From UBA6623 sp965248235 (lineage in GTDB: Bacteria; Acidobacteriota; Terriglobia; Bryobacterales; UBA6623), in assembly GCA_965248235.1 (NCBI GenBank), contig CBDFIU010000005.1, positions 372,001-436,000 on the forward strand: DNA of 64,000 bases. Direction: 5' to 3'. Below the pieces are notes generated by a model. That model saw only the letters and a list, made by a program, of their open reading frames with translations. It was not told the origin of the DNA and made no database searches. Shown here one piece after another: positions 8,567 to 17,866 of this stretch. Within the stretch, counting starts at the first letter, position 1; each line of letters starts with the position of its first letter. Position numbers and translations under genes: made by a program.

Positions 8567-9288
8567 GGCAACGGTAAAAGACGACGATTGAGGTTCGTGC
8601 GGTTAGCGCCCGCTTGGCGGGTTGGATTGGCGGACGGTCGAGGGACCCGAAATTCCTTATCTCTCCCCTGCTTCCTCGTGGTACACCGCTGAAGCCGGCC
8701 GATTCGATTCCCCGACATCCATATCGGCGTTTGCCGGCGCAAGCTAAAGAGTAGACCCGCTCATTTCCCTCATTTACCCCATCGCGCGCATCACAACTCG
8801 CCAAGAAGGCCCCGCCCTGCTTCGTGTCAAAGCGGCCCGTTCACGCGCCCTTTGCGCGGGAGCGATGCTTGGCACGGTCCCGATCTTGTTGACGCTCCTC
8901 GGCTTCTCGCCGACACAATGGCTCGGCTCGGGATCGGCCGGCAGGCCCTACTTCGACCGTTGCCGTTTACCCCAACACCTCGCATCGAAACGCTTTCGTG
9001 GGAGCGAACTCACGACGACCGTGGGCGCGCAATCTCTATTTTTGCGTGTTCTCGGCGAAAACTCCCGCGCCGCCGAAATCGATTCTTTTGCAATTGCGTT
9101 CTAATCGCCGACCGGCCCATCGAAGTTCGGGGCGGGGTTGGTGGGGCTTACGCCCATGCCATGGACCCCGGTCCACGCTTAGGTGCTTCCGAAATAGGCA
9201 ACTTGGACGAGCCTCCGCGGTTCATCTCTGTTTCGACCAACTCGGGTTATGGAATGTTTCACGAGCCAAGGTCCCGCGGCGGTGTGGC
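8567..9288. other. Intergenic region between divergent nqrA and a + strand gene
   Basis: This 722-bp stretch should carry the nqrA promoter (minus strand) and the promoter for the 9289 gene. Short open frames cross it on both strands, but their composition (Arg/Ser/Pro-rich, no domain-like pattern) does not support a real gene. I see no RNA gene, array or repeat in it. Confidence 0.5.
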
Positions 9289-10263
9289 ATGCTGAGTAAG
9301 TTGCCGACCCGCGCGATAAGTTCCCCGAAGGTCCCGCGCTTGACTCCAGACTTGGCAACTCGATCTCCGCTTTCGGGAAAGCGCCCGCCGGCTTTCGTCC
9401 GAGCGGCCGCCGCGCCCGCGTTGCTGGTCATATTCGCGGCCGCCGCCCTCGGCCAAACGATCGAGCGGCCTGTCGAGTTTCCCTCCGCCGCCCCGGAGGC
9501 GCGATTCCCCGATCGTCCCAAGAGTGAATTCCCCGGCGTCGAGAACGGGGGGCCGGCCCAAGGCGGTTGCAATGTCCCCGGCATCGCCGTCAACGCCGAG
9601 CTCGCCAACGACAATCGCCGCACGACCGGTCTGGTCCTCGCCGAAGGCGGCTACGGGCCCCCGGTGCAGCGTAGTCTTCTGGCCGCCCGCCTGCACAACG
9701 TGCAGTGCCGCAAGGTGGACGCCGAGCTGGCTACGTCGTATTCGCTGCACGATGCCCGCGTGTTCGAGGAAAAAGTATTCATGGGGCGCGCCATGTTCGA
9801 GCCGCTGGCCCGAGTGCGGGGCTACGGCGGCATCGCCTACGTCACCAACCCCGAGGGCCTGTTTCGGTCGCGTTCGGTCTATTTGATGGGCGGCATCGAA
9901 TACCCAATTCTTTGGGGGGCGACGTTCGAAGCCGATTTTATCCGCGACGTCAAGCAGCACGGGGATTGGGGGACGCTGCAGGTGACCAAACGGCACCGGC
10001 TTGGATCGTCGCGGCGCGGGGCGACTTTCTATTACCGCCACGGCTTGGGAGCGACCGGAACTCGCCATGTCCCGGGCAATACCACCACGGAAAGCATCAC
10101 CGGCGTCCCCAGCGTCTTTTATCGCTCACTGCTCGAAATCGACGACGGACCCGTGACTTGGTACATGGAAGTCAGCCCGCACGTCAGCTTTGTGAGCCGG
10201 GCCACGGGAGTGCGAAAACATCATCTGTTGGTCGCCGCCGGCATGCGGATGGATTTCCCGTAA
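9289..10263 (+). CDS. Exported protein of unknown function, possibly outer-membrane
   Basis: The frame is open from far upstream, but the region before 9289 encodes an Arg-rich, unlikely protein. I place the start at the ATG 9289 (MLSKLPTRA), giving 324 residues. A hydrophobic segment at about residues 42-60 ends in A-L-G-Q, which looks like an unusually late signal peptide, so the real start may be an internal GTG/TTG nearer to it. The mature part has a Pro/Gly-rich region and then alternating aromatic/polar stretches (A-T-F-Y-Y-R-H-G, V-T-W-Y-M-E-V-S-P-H-V-S-F, final G-M-R-M-D-F-P). This resembles a small beta-barrel outer-membrane protein. I do not recognise a named family. Confidence 0.6.
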   Translation: MLSKLPTRAISSPKVPRLTPDLATRSPLSGKRPPAFVRAAAAPALLVIFAAAALGQTIERPVEFPSAAPEARFPDRPKSEFPGVENGGPAQGGCNVPGIAVNAELANDNRRTTGLVLAEGGYGPPVQRSLLAARLHNVQCRKVDAELATSYSLHDARVFEEKVFMGRAMFEPLARVRGYGGIAYVTNPEGLFRSRSVYLMGGIEYPILWGATFEADFIRDVKQHGDWGTLQVTKRHRLGSSRRGATFYYRHGLGATGTRHVPGNTTTESITGVPSVFYRSLLEIDDGPVTWYMEVSPHVSFVSRATGVRKHHLLVAAGMRMDFP

Positions 10264-10327
10264 GCCTTCTCGATCCTTCGGTTCCGGCGGCGATCCGTGC
10301 ATCGATTCGATACCCTGGTACTTCACC

Positions 10328-10768
10328 ATGGCGGACGTACTCGTCACCGTCGCTCGCTTCTCTTCGCCCCATGAAGCCCATCTGGCTCGGGGTATGCTCG
10401 AAACCCACGGCATCTTCGTCGCTCTGCTCGACGAAAATGTGGCTCGCACCGTCGGTACCGGCGGCGGGTACCTCGGCGGTATTAGGCTGCAGGTGACCGA
10501 TCAAGACGCCACGCTCGCGGTCGACCTGCTTGATCTTTCCGGCACACGGACCCAAATCGAACGTCCTTCCGAGGACGAGTCTTTCGAGGGCGGTATCAGC
10601 GGAACCGGCGTGGGGCCGGCTGTCGGCGATAAGAGATGCCCGCTGTGCGGCGCGCCGCCGAGAGGTTTGTTCGCGCGCCTTGCCGCCGGGCTGGTGTCTT
10701 TGCTGGGAGGCGCTTCCGGCGGCCAAGACTTGGCTTGTTCGCTCTGCGGCGGCCCTCGGGAGATGTAA
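10328..10768 (+). CDS. DUF2007-type signal-transducing protein with zinc ribbon
   Basis: The protein has 146 residues. Residues 1-70 fit the DUF2007 pattern: V-T-V-A-R-F-S-S-P-H-E-A-H-L-A-R-G-M-L-E, then G-I-F-V-A-L-L-D-E-N, then G-G-I-R-L-Q-V. This small alpha/beta fold is annotated as a putative prokaryotic signal-transducing domain. The C-terminal part carries two C-x-L-C-G knuckles (C-P-L-C-G and C-S-L-C-G) separated by a hydrophobic Gly-rich segment, suggesting a zinc ribbon. It lies 7 bp before the next gene and could be co-transcribed with it. Its ligand is unknown. Confidence 0.75.
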   Translation: MADVLVTVARFSSPHEAHLARGMLETHGIFVALLDENVARTVGTGGGYLGGIRLQVTDQDATLAVDLLDLSGTRTQIERPSEDESFEGGISGTGVGPAVGDKRCPLCGAPPRGLFARLAAGLVSLLGGASGGQDLACSLCGGPREM

Positions 10769-10775
10769 CCTGACC

Positions 10776-12211
10776 ATGGGACGACAACAACGATTCCTCG
10801 GCGTCACCGTACTTCCCGAGTACATCCAGAGCGAAGGCGTCGACGGTGTTCTCGACAACTTGGTCGAGAAAGTCGGCGCCAACGCCGTGGCGACGTCACC
10901 CTATTTGATGGAAGAGGCGGATCGAGAAACGGGCAACCGCGAACCGCCCGCCGACGCCGGAGCCGGGTCGGTACGATTGCTCGACCGCCCGCTGTTCGGG
11001 AAACGCGAGGTCTGGGTGCGCACCGCGCCCAGCTTCGTTCCCGACCGGTCGCTCTACAAGGGTTTGCGCTATCAACCCGCCGAGCCGACGGATCTGACCC
11101 GCCGCGAAGGGAAGATCCTCAACGAATTCATCCGCGCGGCGCAGGCTCGGCATCTGAAAGTTTATTTGCAAGTGCAAGCCGCGATTCCACCCGGCTACCG
11201 CGTACAATTCGGCGGGCCGCTGGATGACGATCGCGCCCTGCTGCCCGACGGTCGCATTCCGCCACGACGCTTGGCGAAAAACGGCAGCTTGGCGAGCCCG
11301 CACATCTTGGACTACGAGCACGCGCTGCTGCGCGACTTGATCCGCCACTACCCCGACATCGACGGCATCCGCGTCGATTGGCCCGAGTATCCGCCGTATT
11401 TTCTCGACTCGGTTTTCCTCGATTTCAGCGCCCACGCCGAACGCGCGGCCGGCCGACTGGGCTTCGACTTCGAGCGGATGCGGCGTGACGTTGGGGCGCT
11501 CTACTCGAAACTCCACGGGGGCCTCGGCGACGACGATTTACTGTCGTGGGCCGACCCCGACGGCGGACGCTATGCCATGCTCGATTTTCTCGCCGAGCGA
11601 CCCGGCGTTGGTGAATGGTTGCGGTTCAAGGCTCGGCTCGTCGAACGCATGCTGGCCGGGTTTCGCCGCGCGATGGACGAAGCCGGTGGGGACCACATGG
11701 AGCTGATGCCGAATGCGTTTCTCCGCCGTTCACCGCCGTTTCGGGCATGGACTTCGGCGCGGCGGCGAAACATAGCTCGGCGATCAGCGTGAAGCTTTAC
11801 ACCATGCACTGGCCGATGATCCTGCGTTTCTACGGAGACCAGATCCTGAAGGCCAACGAGGGGTTATCGAGCCCGTTGCTCACCCGAGCTCTGGTGGCCC
11901 TGCTCGACATCGCCGATGACGCCGGGCTGCCGAACTTGGAGGACTACCACTACCCGCCGCCCGACGTACCGCATCCGGTCGGGGCGCGTGCGCAGGCGAG
12001 GAAGATCGAGCAAGCACAACGAGCGGCCGGCGATACGCCGGTGTACGTGCTGGCGCACGGCTACGGACCGCTTGACGATTTCCGAAAGCGAATGGAGGTC
12101 GCCCACCGCGCGGCTCGGCACGGTGTTTGGGTGAACCGCTACGCCTATCTGACCGACGAGAAGCTTGAGAGCATCGGCGAGATCGCGGGAGGGAAGGCGG
12201 CAAACCGCTAG
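10776..12211 (+). pseudogene. TIM-barrel glycosidase-like protein, split by one frameshift
   Basis: The ATG at 10776 opens a frame running to 11792. Sense is kept until E-L-M-P-N-A-F near 11720; the coherent continuation (S-P-P-F-T-A-V-S-G-M-D-F-G-A-A-A) is in another frame and ends at 12211. One lost base in the TTTCTCCGCC stretch explains this. The repaired protein has about 478 residues with repeated beta-strand/helix units and motifs such as G-I-R-V-D-W-P-E-Y and H-L-K-V-Y-L-Q-V-Q-A-A-I-P-P-G. These resemble hypothetical glycoside-hydrolase-like TIM barrels, with possible acidic catalytic residues at D-W-P-E. No signal peptide is seen. The enzyme activity is a guess; the barrel fold is a reasonable inference. 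The lesion could be a sequencing error. Confidence 0.6.
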
Positions 12212-12318
12212 TCGGCACGGGACTACAGTGAAGGCCTCGTCTTTCCGACCCTTGCGTCACAATAGAACGTGGTCGCCCGTCGCTTGGCGAACCCTCGGCA
12301 CGCACTTGCCATGATGCG

Positions 12319-12735
12319 ATGAAGTGGTTGCAAACAATCTTCGCGAAATCTCCCGCCGAGGCGCCGTTGCGCGGCCGGCCTCCCGTACGGCGCGAAAAAT
12401 CCTACACGGCCGAGACCGGGTACGTCTATCAGTACTTCTATGAAGGGTTCCGTGATGCCGGCCTCGACGGCGAAGACGGGCAGGAGTACCTGTTCACCGT
12501 TAGCTCCGACCGCGTTTCCCGGTTTCCGATCCGGGTCTTTCTGAGTACTCGGATCACGGCCGACTGGCAGACGGCGCGAGAACGCGAATTGAACGCCACC
12601 GAGCAATACGCCGTGGTCAAAATGGCCCTGTTCGCGATCTTCGACCGGCAGCCGAATCTCGGCCAAGGCCTCCCCCCGGTCGCCGTCACCTACGACGAAG
12701 TGGAAGAACACGCCGCCACTTTGGAGTTTGTGTAG
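12319..12735 (+). CDS. Conserved hypothetical protein
   Basis: The protein has 138 residues starting M-K-W-L-Q-T-I-F-A. It is soluble, with alternating strands: Y-V-Y-Q-Y-F-Y-E-G-F, Q-E-Y-L-F-T-V-S-S-D, F-P-I-R-V-F-L-S, then a helix L-N-A-T-E-Q-Y-A-V-V-K-M-A-L-F. The compact alpha/beta pattern and normal codon use argue that it is expressed. I do not recognise a family. It stands alone, 107 bp after the TIM-barrel gene and convergent with the DUF1080 gene. Confidence 0.6.
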   Translation: MKWLQTIFAKSPAEAPLRGRPPVRREKSYTAETGYVYQYFYEGFRDAGLDGEDGQEYLFTVSSDRVSRFPIRVFLSTRITADWQTARERELNATEQYAVVKMALFAIFDRQPNLGQGLPPVAVTYDEVEEHAATLEFV

Positions 12736-12816
12736 AGCGGCGTCCCGTAGGGTCCCTCGGTGGTGATCGGCTCTCGGCCGGTGATCGTCTTTTCGACGGG
12801 AACTTTCTTGTTCCCG

Positions 12817-13752
12817 TCACCGCACCAGCGGCGTCATAACAATCTTGTAAAATTCGATCGGGCCGTGGTCGCCTTGCAAGGTCAACGGACCCGGATCGGA
12901 TTCTCGGGCATCGGTCGCCATCGCGGTAAGCCCGTCGATCGTCTGCTTGTCGATGATGCGCTTTCCATTCAGCTCGACCGTCACGTCGCGACCGATCAAT
13001 GTAATCTCGTAGGCTTGGCGAGACTCGGGCGACAGGCTCGCGTTCACTGAAGGTTTGATCGTGCTGTACACCGCGCCGTTGCCGTGAATGCTCGCCGGGC
13101 GGCCGAAATCGTCGAGGATCTGCACCTCATACCTCGAACGCAAACCGATCCCGCTGTTACTTCCCGGCGCCACGCGAAACTCGATATGCAGCCGGAAGTT
13201 CAAGAACTGCTCGTTCGAAATTAAGTTCGGAGCCTTGCCCTGATTACGAAGAACGCCGTCATCGAAAATCCATTTGCCGCTCTTCCCTTCCGTGGATCGC
13301 CAGGCCGACAAATCTGTCCCGTCGAATAAAACAACCGGCGCGCCCGGTTTCCAGCTCCCGTCGTCGTGGGCGTCAACCAGATCGGGACGTCGTCCGGACC
13401 ATTGAACCTCGGGGCCGCCCTCGCGCTTCGTCGTGCCCTCGATTCCGCCGCCCGCCAAGCGCACCGTATTCGTTGCCTTGCCCCAAGTTTGACTTTGCTC
13501 AAAGTAGCGCTCCACCCGAAAGCGCAGGACGCCGTCCACGATTTCGGCGTCGAGCAACGGCTGGGAGCGACCGCCGACACCGCCCACGAACCGTCCATTG
13601 ACTTCGCCGGCATCCGCGCCTCGAACCTCGAGCCACATCGCTCCCAGATGCGGAGGCTTCGCCTCGATCGCCCATTTACCGTTGAAGCCGGCGTCGCCGG
13701 CGAACGCAGCCGCCGCGAAGGCAAGCGCGAGGACCCATCGACATGCTTTCAT
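12817..13752 (-). CDS. Secreted DUF1080 (3-keto-disaccharide hydrolase-type) protein
   Basis: The protein has 311 residues. I chose the ATG at 13752 because it starts a typical signal peptide (M-K-A-C-R-W-V-L-A-L-A-F-A-A-A-A-F-A). An N-terminal strand-rich domain (about 20-135) is followed by the DUF1080 domain: L-F-D-G-T-D-L-S-A-W, W-I-F-D-D-G-V-L, F-R-L-H-I-E-F-R-V, G-S-N-S-G-I-G-L-R-S-R-Y-E-V-Q-I-L-D. This concanavalin-like domain occurs in secreted enzymes of Planctomycetes, Acidobacteria and Bacteroidetes acting on oxidised disaccharides or polysaccharides. It probably acts in the periplasm or outside the cell in carbohydrate breakdown. Confidence 0.85.
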   Translation of the reverse strand: MKACRWVLALAFAAAAFAGDAGFNGKWAIEAKPPHLGAMWLEVRGADAGEVNGRFVGGVGGRSQPLLDAEIVDGVLRFRVERYFEQSQTWGKATNTVRLAGGGIEGTTKREGGPEVQWSGRRPDLVDAHDDGSWKPGAPVVLFDGTDLSAWRSTEGKSGKWIFDDGVLRNQGKAPNLISNEQFLNFRLHIEFRVAPGSNSGIGLRSRYEVQILDDFGRPASIHGNGAVYSTIKPSVNASLSPESRQAYEITLIGRDVTVELNGKRIIDKQTIDGLTAMATDARESDPGPLTLQGDHGPIEFYKIVMTPLVR

Positions 13753-13826
13753 GATTTCCCTTCGCCCGCTTCGCCCGGCAACCCATGGCATCCAACGGGC
13801 GCCCCGGGTCTACAGTGCGAGGAGTT

Positions 13827-16580
13827 TCATTGTCTGTCGCGGAATTCCTCGAACCAGTTGAGCACGACGCGAATCCGCGGAGGCTCGCTGCCTCGGGCGG
13901 CATCGGGGATGAGGAAACGTTGGCCGTCAGCCGCAACGTCATAGACGTGCGAATCGGAGTTTTGGAAGTAATCGGAACGGAACAGCCGCTCCGACGCCTC
14001 CACCGAGAACCCCCTGTTCGTGGTTACATTCACGGCCACCAGCGTGTCGGCTTCCACGTAAAAGATCTCGCCGCCGTCGCGGCTCCAGAGCGGCTGCCGC
14101 GCGCCGTGTGTCGAGACCTGCCACTTTCCGGTGCCGGCGGGAAAACGCCGAACATAGAGTTCCCGTGCCCCCGACTCGTCGGATAGATAGGCCACGAACC
14201 GCCCGTCGGGAGAAAACTGTCCGTCGGTTTCGTCAAAGGGAGTCTTCATGAACGGCCGAGCTTCCACGCCGTCGCCCGAGCCCGGCTCCAGGTACCACAG
14301 GTCGCCGGCCGAGTCGTCGTTTTCTCGCCGCACGAAGAGCAGATACCGGCCGTCGACCGAGATATCGCTGACGCCCTCGCTCGCTTCCGTCGCCAGGATT
14401 GCCTTCGGCTCGGCGTCCCCATGCACCGCCACGCGAAACATATCGAGGTTGCCCGCCGTCTCGGCGTTAAAAGCGACTTCGGCCCCCGAGGCAAACCAAA
14501 CCGGGCGCATGTCCGTGCTCGGCCCTCCACTTACACGAGTTGCCACCGGCCGCGCCGCCTCATGGATCCAAATGTCGGAGACACCGCGCTCGGCCGCCCG
14601 AACGGCCGCGAAGCGACCATCGGGAGAGAGGGCGGTATGGCTCATGCGGGCCTGCGGACGTCCCACTCTTGCGATCTCTTCTCCGTTGCGCCCGCGCCAT
14701 ATCAACTGGTCGGTCCCGCTTGCCGGCGAAACCAGATAGGAAAGCGACCCCCCGGCCGTCACGGTCGGGTAGCTGCCTTTTTCAGCCACGGGAAAAGCCG
14801 CGCCGGTCACTTCGAGGCTGCCGAGCGAAAACGGCAGCGCCCAAACCGCCGGCTGCCGCCCCGCAGTTTGGTAAACGATGTGCCCGCTCGACGAATACGC
14901 CGGCCTTGTTCCTTCGCCGAGGACCTGTTCTTCGCCTGACTCCGTGTTCAGGATCACGATTTCCAATTTCCCGTCGCCGGAAACACTCTGCAAAAGCAAA
15001 AACCGGGCGCCCGACTCGGTCGGAAGAAACCGAGGGTAAGCGACAAGGAGCCTGCCATCGCGGCCTCCCGCCTCGAATAGCGTTGTCGGGTTGCCGCCGC
15101 GCGCCGGCACTTCGTAAACGACCGAAGTTCCGCTGCTTTCGGCGACGAAAGCGATTGAGCCGCCGTCGGGGCTCCACGAGCCTCCCAGCGACGATTCCCG
15201 AGGCTTTGGACAAAGGGTGGTGGCGGACCCGCCGTCGACCGAGATCCGTCTTACCTCCCATCGTGTCTGGAAGGCCAGCGATGCACTGTCCGGCGACCAA
15301 AACAGCGTATCCGCCCCGTCGGTGCCCGGCAGTTCCCGTGGGTCCTCGCTGTCGAGGGAGTGCATCCAAATCGAACTCTGCGGCGCCCGCCCCCGGACGT
15401 AGGCGACCTTGCGACCGTCGGGTGAAATCGCCGGATAATCGGCGTCGATACCGGGCATCAAGGAAAACTTCAGCGTGAAGGGTTCGGGCGGTGGCGGTGT
15501 GCGGACCCACAGACCAACCGCGATCAGAGCGAGCAACGTCGTCACCAGCAACGCCGCCTGGTAACCGCGCACACGGTCCCATTTTCCGGACGAATGCGCG
15601 TCGGCGGCCGTCGAGGCGGAAATCGGTTCGCCCCAACCGCCCGGCCCCTGGGTCGCCGTGCTCGCGCCCGGCTTCATCTGAGTCGGTTGCGCGCCGATTT
15701 CGGTGCCGGCAAGGCGAGTCCCGGCCGCCGTTGAGACAGCGCTCGTCGCGACGGTTCCGCCGCTCTCCACCTGCTCGTGCAGCCGCCGCAAATCGACCAC
15801 TAGATCGGCGGCGCCTTGGTAGCGATCCTCGGGGTTCTTCGCCAAAGCCTTTGACAGCACGTAATCGAATTCAATGGGAACACCCGCGCACCGCGCCGTC
15901 ACCGGCTCATGCGGCGTGTTGATGATGTCGTAGACGACGACGTGCTCCTGCTTCGCCCCGAAAGGCAGTAGCCCGGTCACCATCTCGTAAAGCACGATGC
16001 CCAGAGCCCACACATCGGCGCGGCGGTCGGCGGCAAGTCCCTGGGCTTGTTCCGGCGCCATGTAGGAGGGGGTCCCCAGCATAGTGCCCGTCCGGGTCAG
16101 CCGGCTTTGCCCGGCCAAGTGCGCCACGCCGAAATCCGTGATCTTCGGCTCGCCTTTCTTGGTGAGGAGGATGTTGGCGCACTTGATATCGCGGTGCACA
16201 ACCTGGTTGTCGTGGGCCTCCTGCAAGCCGCGGCCGACGCTGATCGCGATTCCCAGCGCCTGGGAAAGGGCCATCGGCCCCCGGAGAATTTGGTGTTTCA
16301 GGCTCTGCCCATCGACGTAGGCCATCGAGATGAAGGTTTCGCCGTCGACTTCGTCGATTTCATAAACCGTACAGATGTTGGGATGGTCGAGAGCGGCGGC
16401 GGCCTGCGCTTCACGCAGAAAGCGCTCCTTCTCTTCCTCGTCGGCCAGCGCCTGTTTGGCGAGAAATTTGAGCGCAACCGAACGCTTCAGGCGAGTATCC
16501 TCGGCCTTATAGACAACGCCCATGCCGCCCTCGCCGAGCTTTTCGACGATCTTGTAATGCGAGATCGCGCGGCCGATCAT
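13827..16580 (-). CDS. Membrane Ser/Thr protein kinase with PD40 beta-propeller
   Basis: The protein has 917 residues counted from the ATG at 16580, which precedes I-G-R-A-I-S-H-Y-K-I, the usual start of this family; an in-frame ATG 51 bases upstream is less likely. The Hanks-type kinase domain (1-275) is complete: Gly loop G-E-G-G-M-G, K38 in V-A-L-K, H-R-D-I-K-C-A-N, D-F-G and G-T-P-S-Y-M-A-P-E-Q. A Thr/Ala/Gly-rich linker leads to one membrane span (A-A-L-L-V-T-T-L-L-A-L-I-A-V-G-L-W-V). The outer half has about ten PD40/TolB-like repeats with S-P-D-G-R and W-S-P-D motifs, forming a propeller. The layout suggests an extracytoplasmic sensor driving a cytoplasmic kinase, a common Acidobacteriota architecture. 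The ligand is unknown. Confidence 0.93.
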   Translation of the reverse strand: MIGRAISHYKIVEKLGEGGMGVVYKAEDTRLKRSVALKFLAKQALADEEEKERFLREAQAAAALDHPNICTVYEIDEVDGETFISMAYVDGQSLKHQILRGPMALSQALGIAISVGRGLQEAHDNQVVHRDIKCANILLTKKGEPKITDFGVAHLAGQSRLTRTGTMLGTPSYMAPEQAQGLAADRRADVWALGIVLYEMVTGLLPFGAKQEHVVVYDIINTPHEPVTARCAGVPIEFDYVLSKALAKNPEDRYQGAADLVVDLRRLHEQVESGGTVATSAVSTAAGTRLAGTEIGAQPTQMKPGASTATQGPGGWGEPISASTAADAHSSGKWDRVRGYQAALLVTTLLALIAVGLWVRTPPPPEPFTLKFSLMPGIDADYPAISPDGRKVAYVRGRAPQSSIWMHSLDSEDPRELPGTDGADTLFWSPDSASLAFQTRWEVRRISVDGGSATTLCPKPRESSLGGSWSPDGGSIAFVAESSGTSVVYEVPARGGNPTTLFEAGGRDGRLLVAYPRFLPTESGARFLLLQSVSGDGKLEIVILNTESGEEQVLGEGTRPAYSSSGHIVYQTAGRQPAVWALPFSLGSLEVTGAAFPVAEKGSYPTVTAGGSLSYLVSPASGTDQLIWRGRNGEEIARVGRPQARMSHTALSPDGRFAAVRAAERGVSDIWIHEAARPVATRVSGGPSTDMRPVWFASGAEVAFNAETAGNLDMFRVAVHGDAEPKAILATEASEGVSDISVDGRYLLFVRRENDDSAGDLWYLEPGSGDGVEARPFMKTPFDETDGQFSPDGRFVAYLSDESGARELYVRRFPAGTGKWQVSTHGARQPLWSRDGGEIFYVEADTLVAVNVTTNRGFSVEASERLFRSDYFQNSDSHVYDVAADGQRFLIPDAARGSEPPRIRVVLNWFEEFRDRQ

Positions 16581-16904
16581 AAAATCCGAAGGCCTAGACA
16601 CATCATGAGCACAGTAAACCCCGCTCGACAACGCCTTCGACCCCAGGCCCCAAAAAGGCCGTTAGCGGCCGGCAAGACGCGCCACGCCTTCGTTCGCGGG
16701 ACGAGAAAGCGCGGGCCGGGTAATGTGCAGGGATCATTCTACCCCGCGGCGACGCCTCTTCGCTCGAAATCATTACGCGCTTGCTCCGAAGAGTCCCAGT
16801 AAACGCGGCCTGCCGCGGTAAACCGGCTTCACCACCGGTGCCGATGTCGCATCGACAACCCCCTCCGAGTCGAACGACGCGCCCCTTGATAGAATACTCC
16901 CCGC
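16581..16904. promoter_or_regulatory. Divergent intergenic region, kinase and hydrolase
   Basis: This 324-bp region separates the divergently transcribed kinase gene and the alpha/beta hydrolase and must hold both promoters. Just before the hydrolase start, TTGATAGAATACTC (16886-16899) contains a -10-like TAGAAT. I see no gene or repeat here. Confidence 0.4.
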
Positions 16905-17855
16905 ATGCATTTCTCCAAACGGCTGCTTCCCATCCTCGCCTTCTGTGCGTTGGTAACGCCGCCGTCCGGCGCCGCCGCTCAGCGGCCGGCCGATCCGCCC
17001 GCGCTGCCCCCAGGCGTTACGGTCGATCGCGATATCAAGTACGCCCCCACACCCGAACAGGCTCTCTTATTGGATCTCTACCGCCCGGAAATGAGTACGA
17101 TGCAGCCCAAGCCCCTTGTCGTGTGGATTCACGGAGGCGCGTGGCGGGCCGGCAGCAAGACCAATCCCGGCGAGGCCGTTCGGTTCGTTGATAAAGGCTA
17201 CTTGGTGGCCTCGGTCGGCTACCGCCTGAGTCAAACCGCCCTGTTCCCGGCCCAAGCCCATGACGTCAAGGCGGCGATTCGATGGTTGCGTGCCAACGCC
17301 CAACGCTACGAAATCAACCCCGACAAGATCGGCGTATGGGGCGCGTCGGCCGGCGGACACTTGGTCGCCTTGCTGGGGACATCGGGCGACGTGGCAGATC
17401 TCGAAGGCGATCTCGGCAACCCCGGCGTATCGAGCCGCGTGCAGGCCGTCGTCGATTATTTCGGCCCCACGAATTTTCTACGCATGGACGCCGCCGGCAG
17501 CACCATCGTTCATGACGGGTCTGATTCTCCCGAAAGCCAACTCGTCGGCGGTCCGATTCAACAAAACCCCGAAAAGGTTCGTCGCGCCGACCCGATCACC
17601 TATGTCAGCGCCGACGACCCGCCCTTCCTGATCGTTCACGGGGACGGCGACGAACTTGTCCCGCATAACCAAAGCGTCCTGCTCGACAGAGCGCTCCGCC
17701 AGGCCGGCGTCAACGTCACTTTCCACACCGTCGTCGGGGGCAGTCACGGACGCGGCGGAGAGTTCGGTACGCCGGAATTATTCGAGCGCGTGCGGTGCTT
17801 CTTCGATCGACACCTGAAACCGACAGGAAGTGCGTCACCCCGAAGCTTCCCCTAA
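16905..17855 (+). CDS. Secreted alpha/beta hydrolase (BD-FAE/esterase-lipase type)
   Basis: The protein has 316 residues with a signal peptide ending near G-A-A-A-Q. It has the carboxylesterase/BD-FAE-type layout: L-L-L-D-L-Y-R-P, oxyanion-hole H-G-G-A-W-R, V-A-S-V-G-Y-R-L-S, nucleophile elbow G-A-S-A-G-G, acid residue in V-H-G-D-G-D-E-L-V-P and His in G-G-S-H-G-R-G. All members of the catalytic triad are present. It should hydrolyse ester bonds in the periplasm or outside; the substrate is not predictable. The next gene starts just after its stop, so they may share a transcript. Confidence 0.9.
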   Translation: MHFSKRLLPILAFCALVTPPSGAAAQRPADPPALPPGVTVDRDIKYAPTPEQALLLDLYRPEMSTMQPKPLVVWIHGGAWRAGSKTNPGEAVRFVDKGYLVASVGYRLSQTALFPAQAHDVKAAIRWLRANAQRYEINPDKIGVWGASAGGHLVALLGTSGDVADLEGDLGNPGVSSRVQAVVDYFGPTNFLRMDAAGSTIVHDGSDSPESQLVGGPIQQNPEKVRRADPITYVSADDPPFLIVHGDGDELVPHNQSVLLDRALRQAGVNVTFHTVVGGSHGRGGEFGTPELFERVRCFFDRHLKPTGSASPRSFP

Positions 17856-17866
17856 GGGATCTGAAA

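Noticed and set aside
8852..9295. Overlapping 80-150 codon frames in the gap between nqrA and the 9289 gene
   Set aside because: Arg/Ser/Pro-rich composition, no ribosome binding site or recognisable motif. More likely non-coding.
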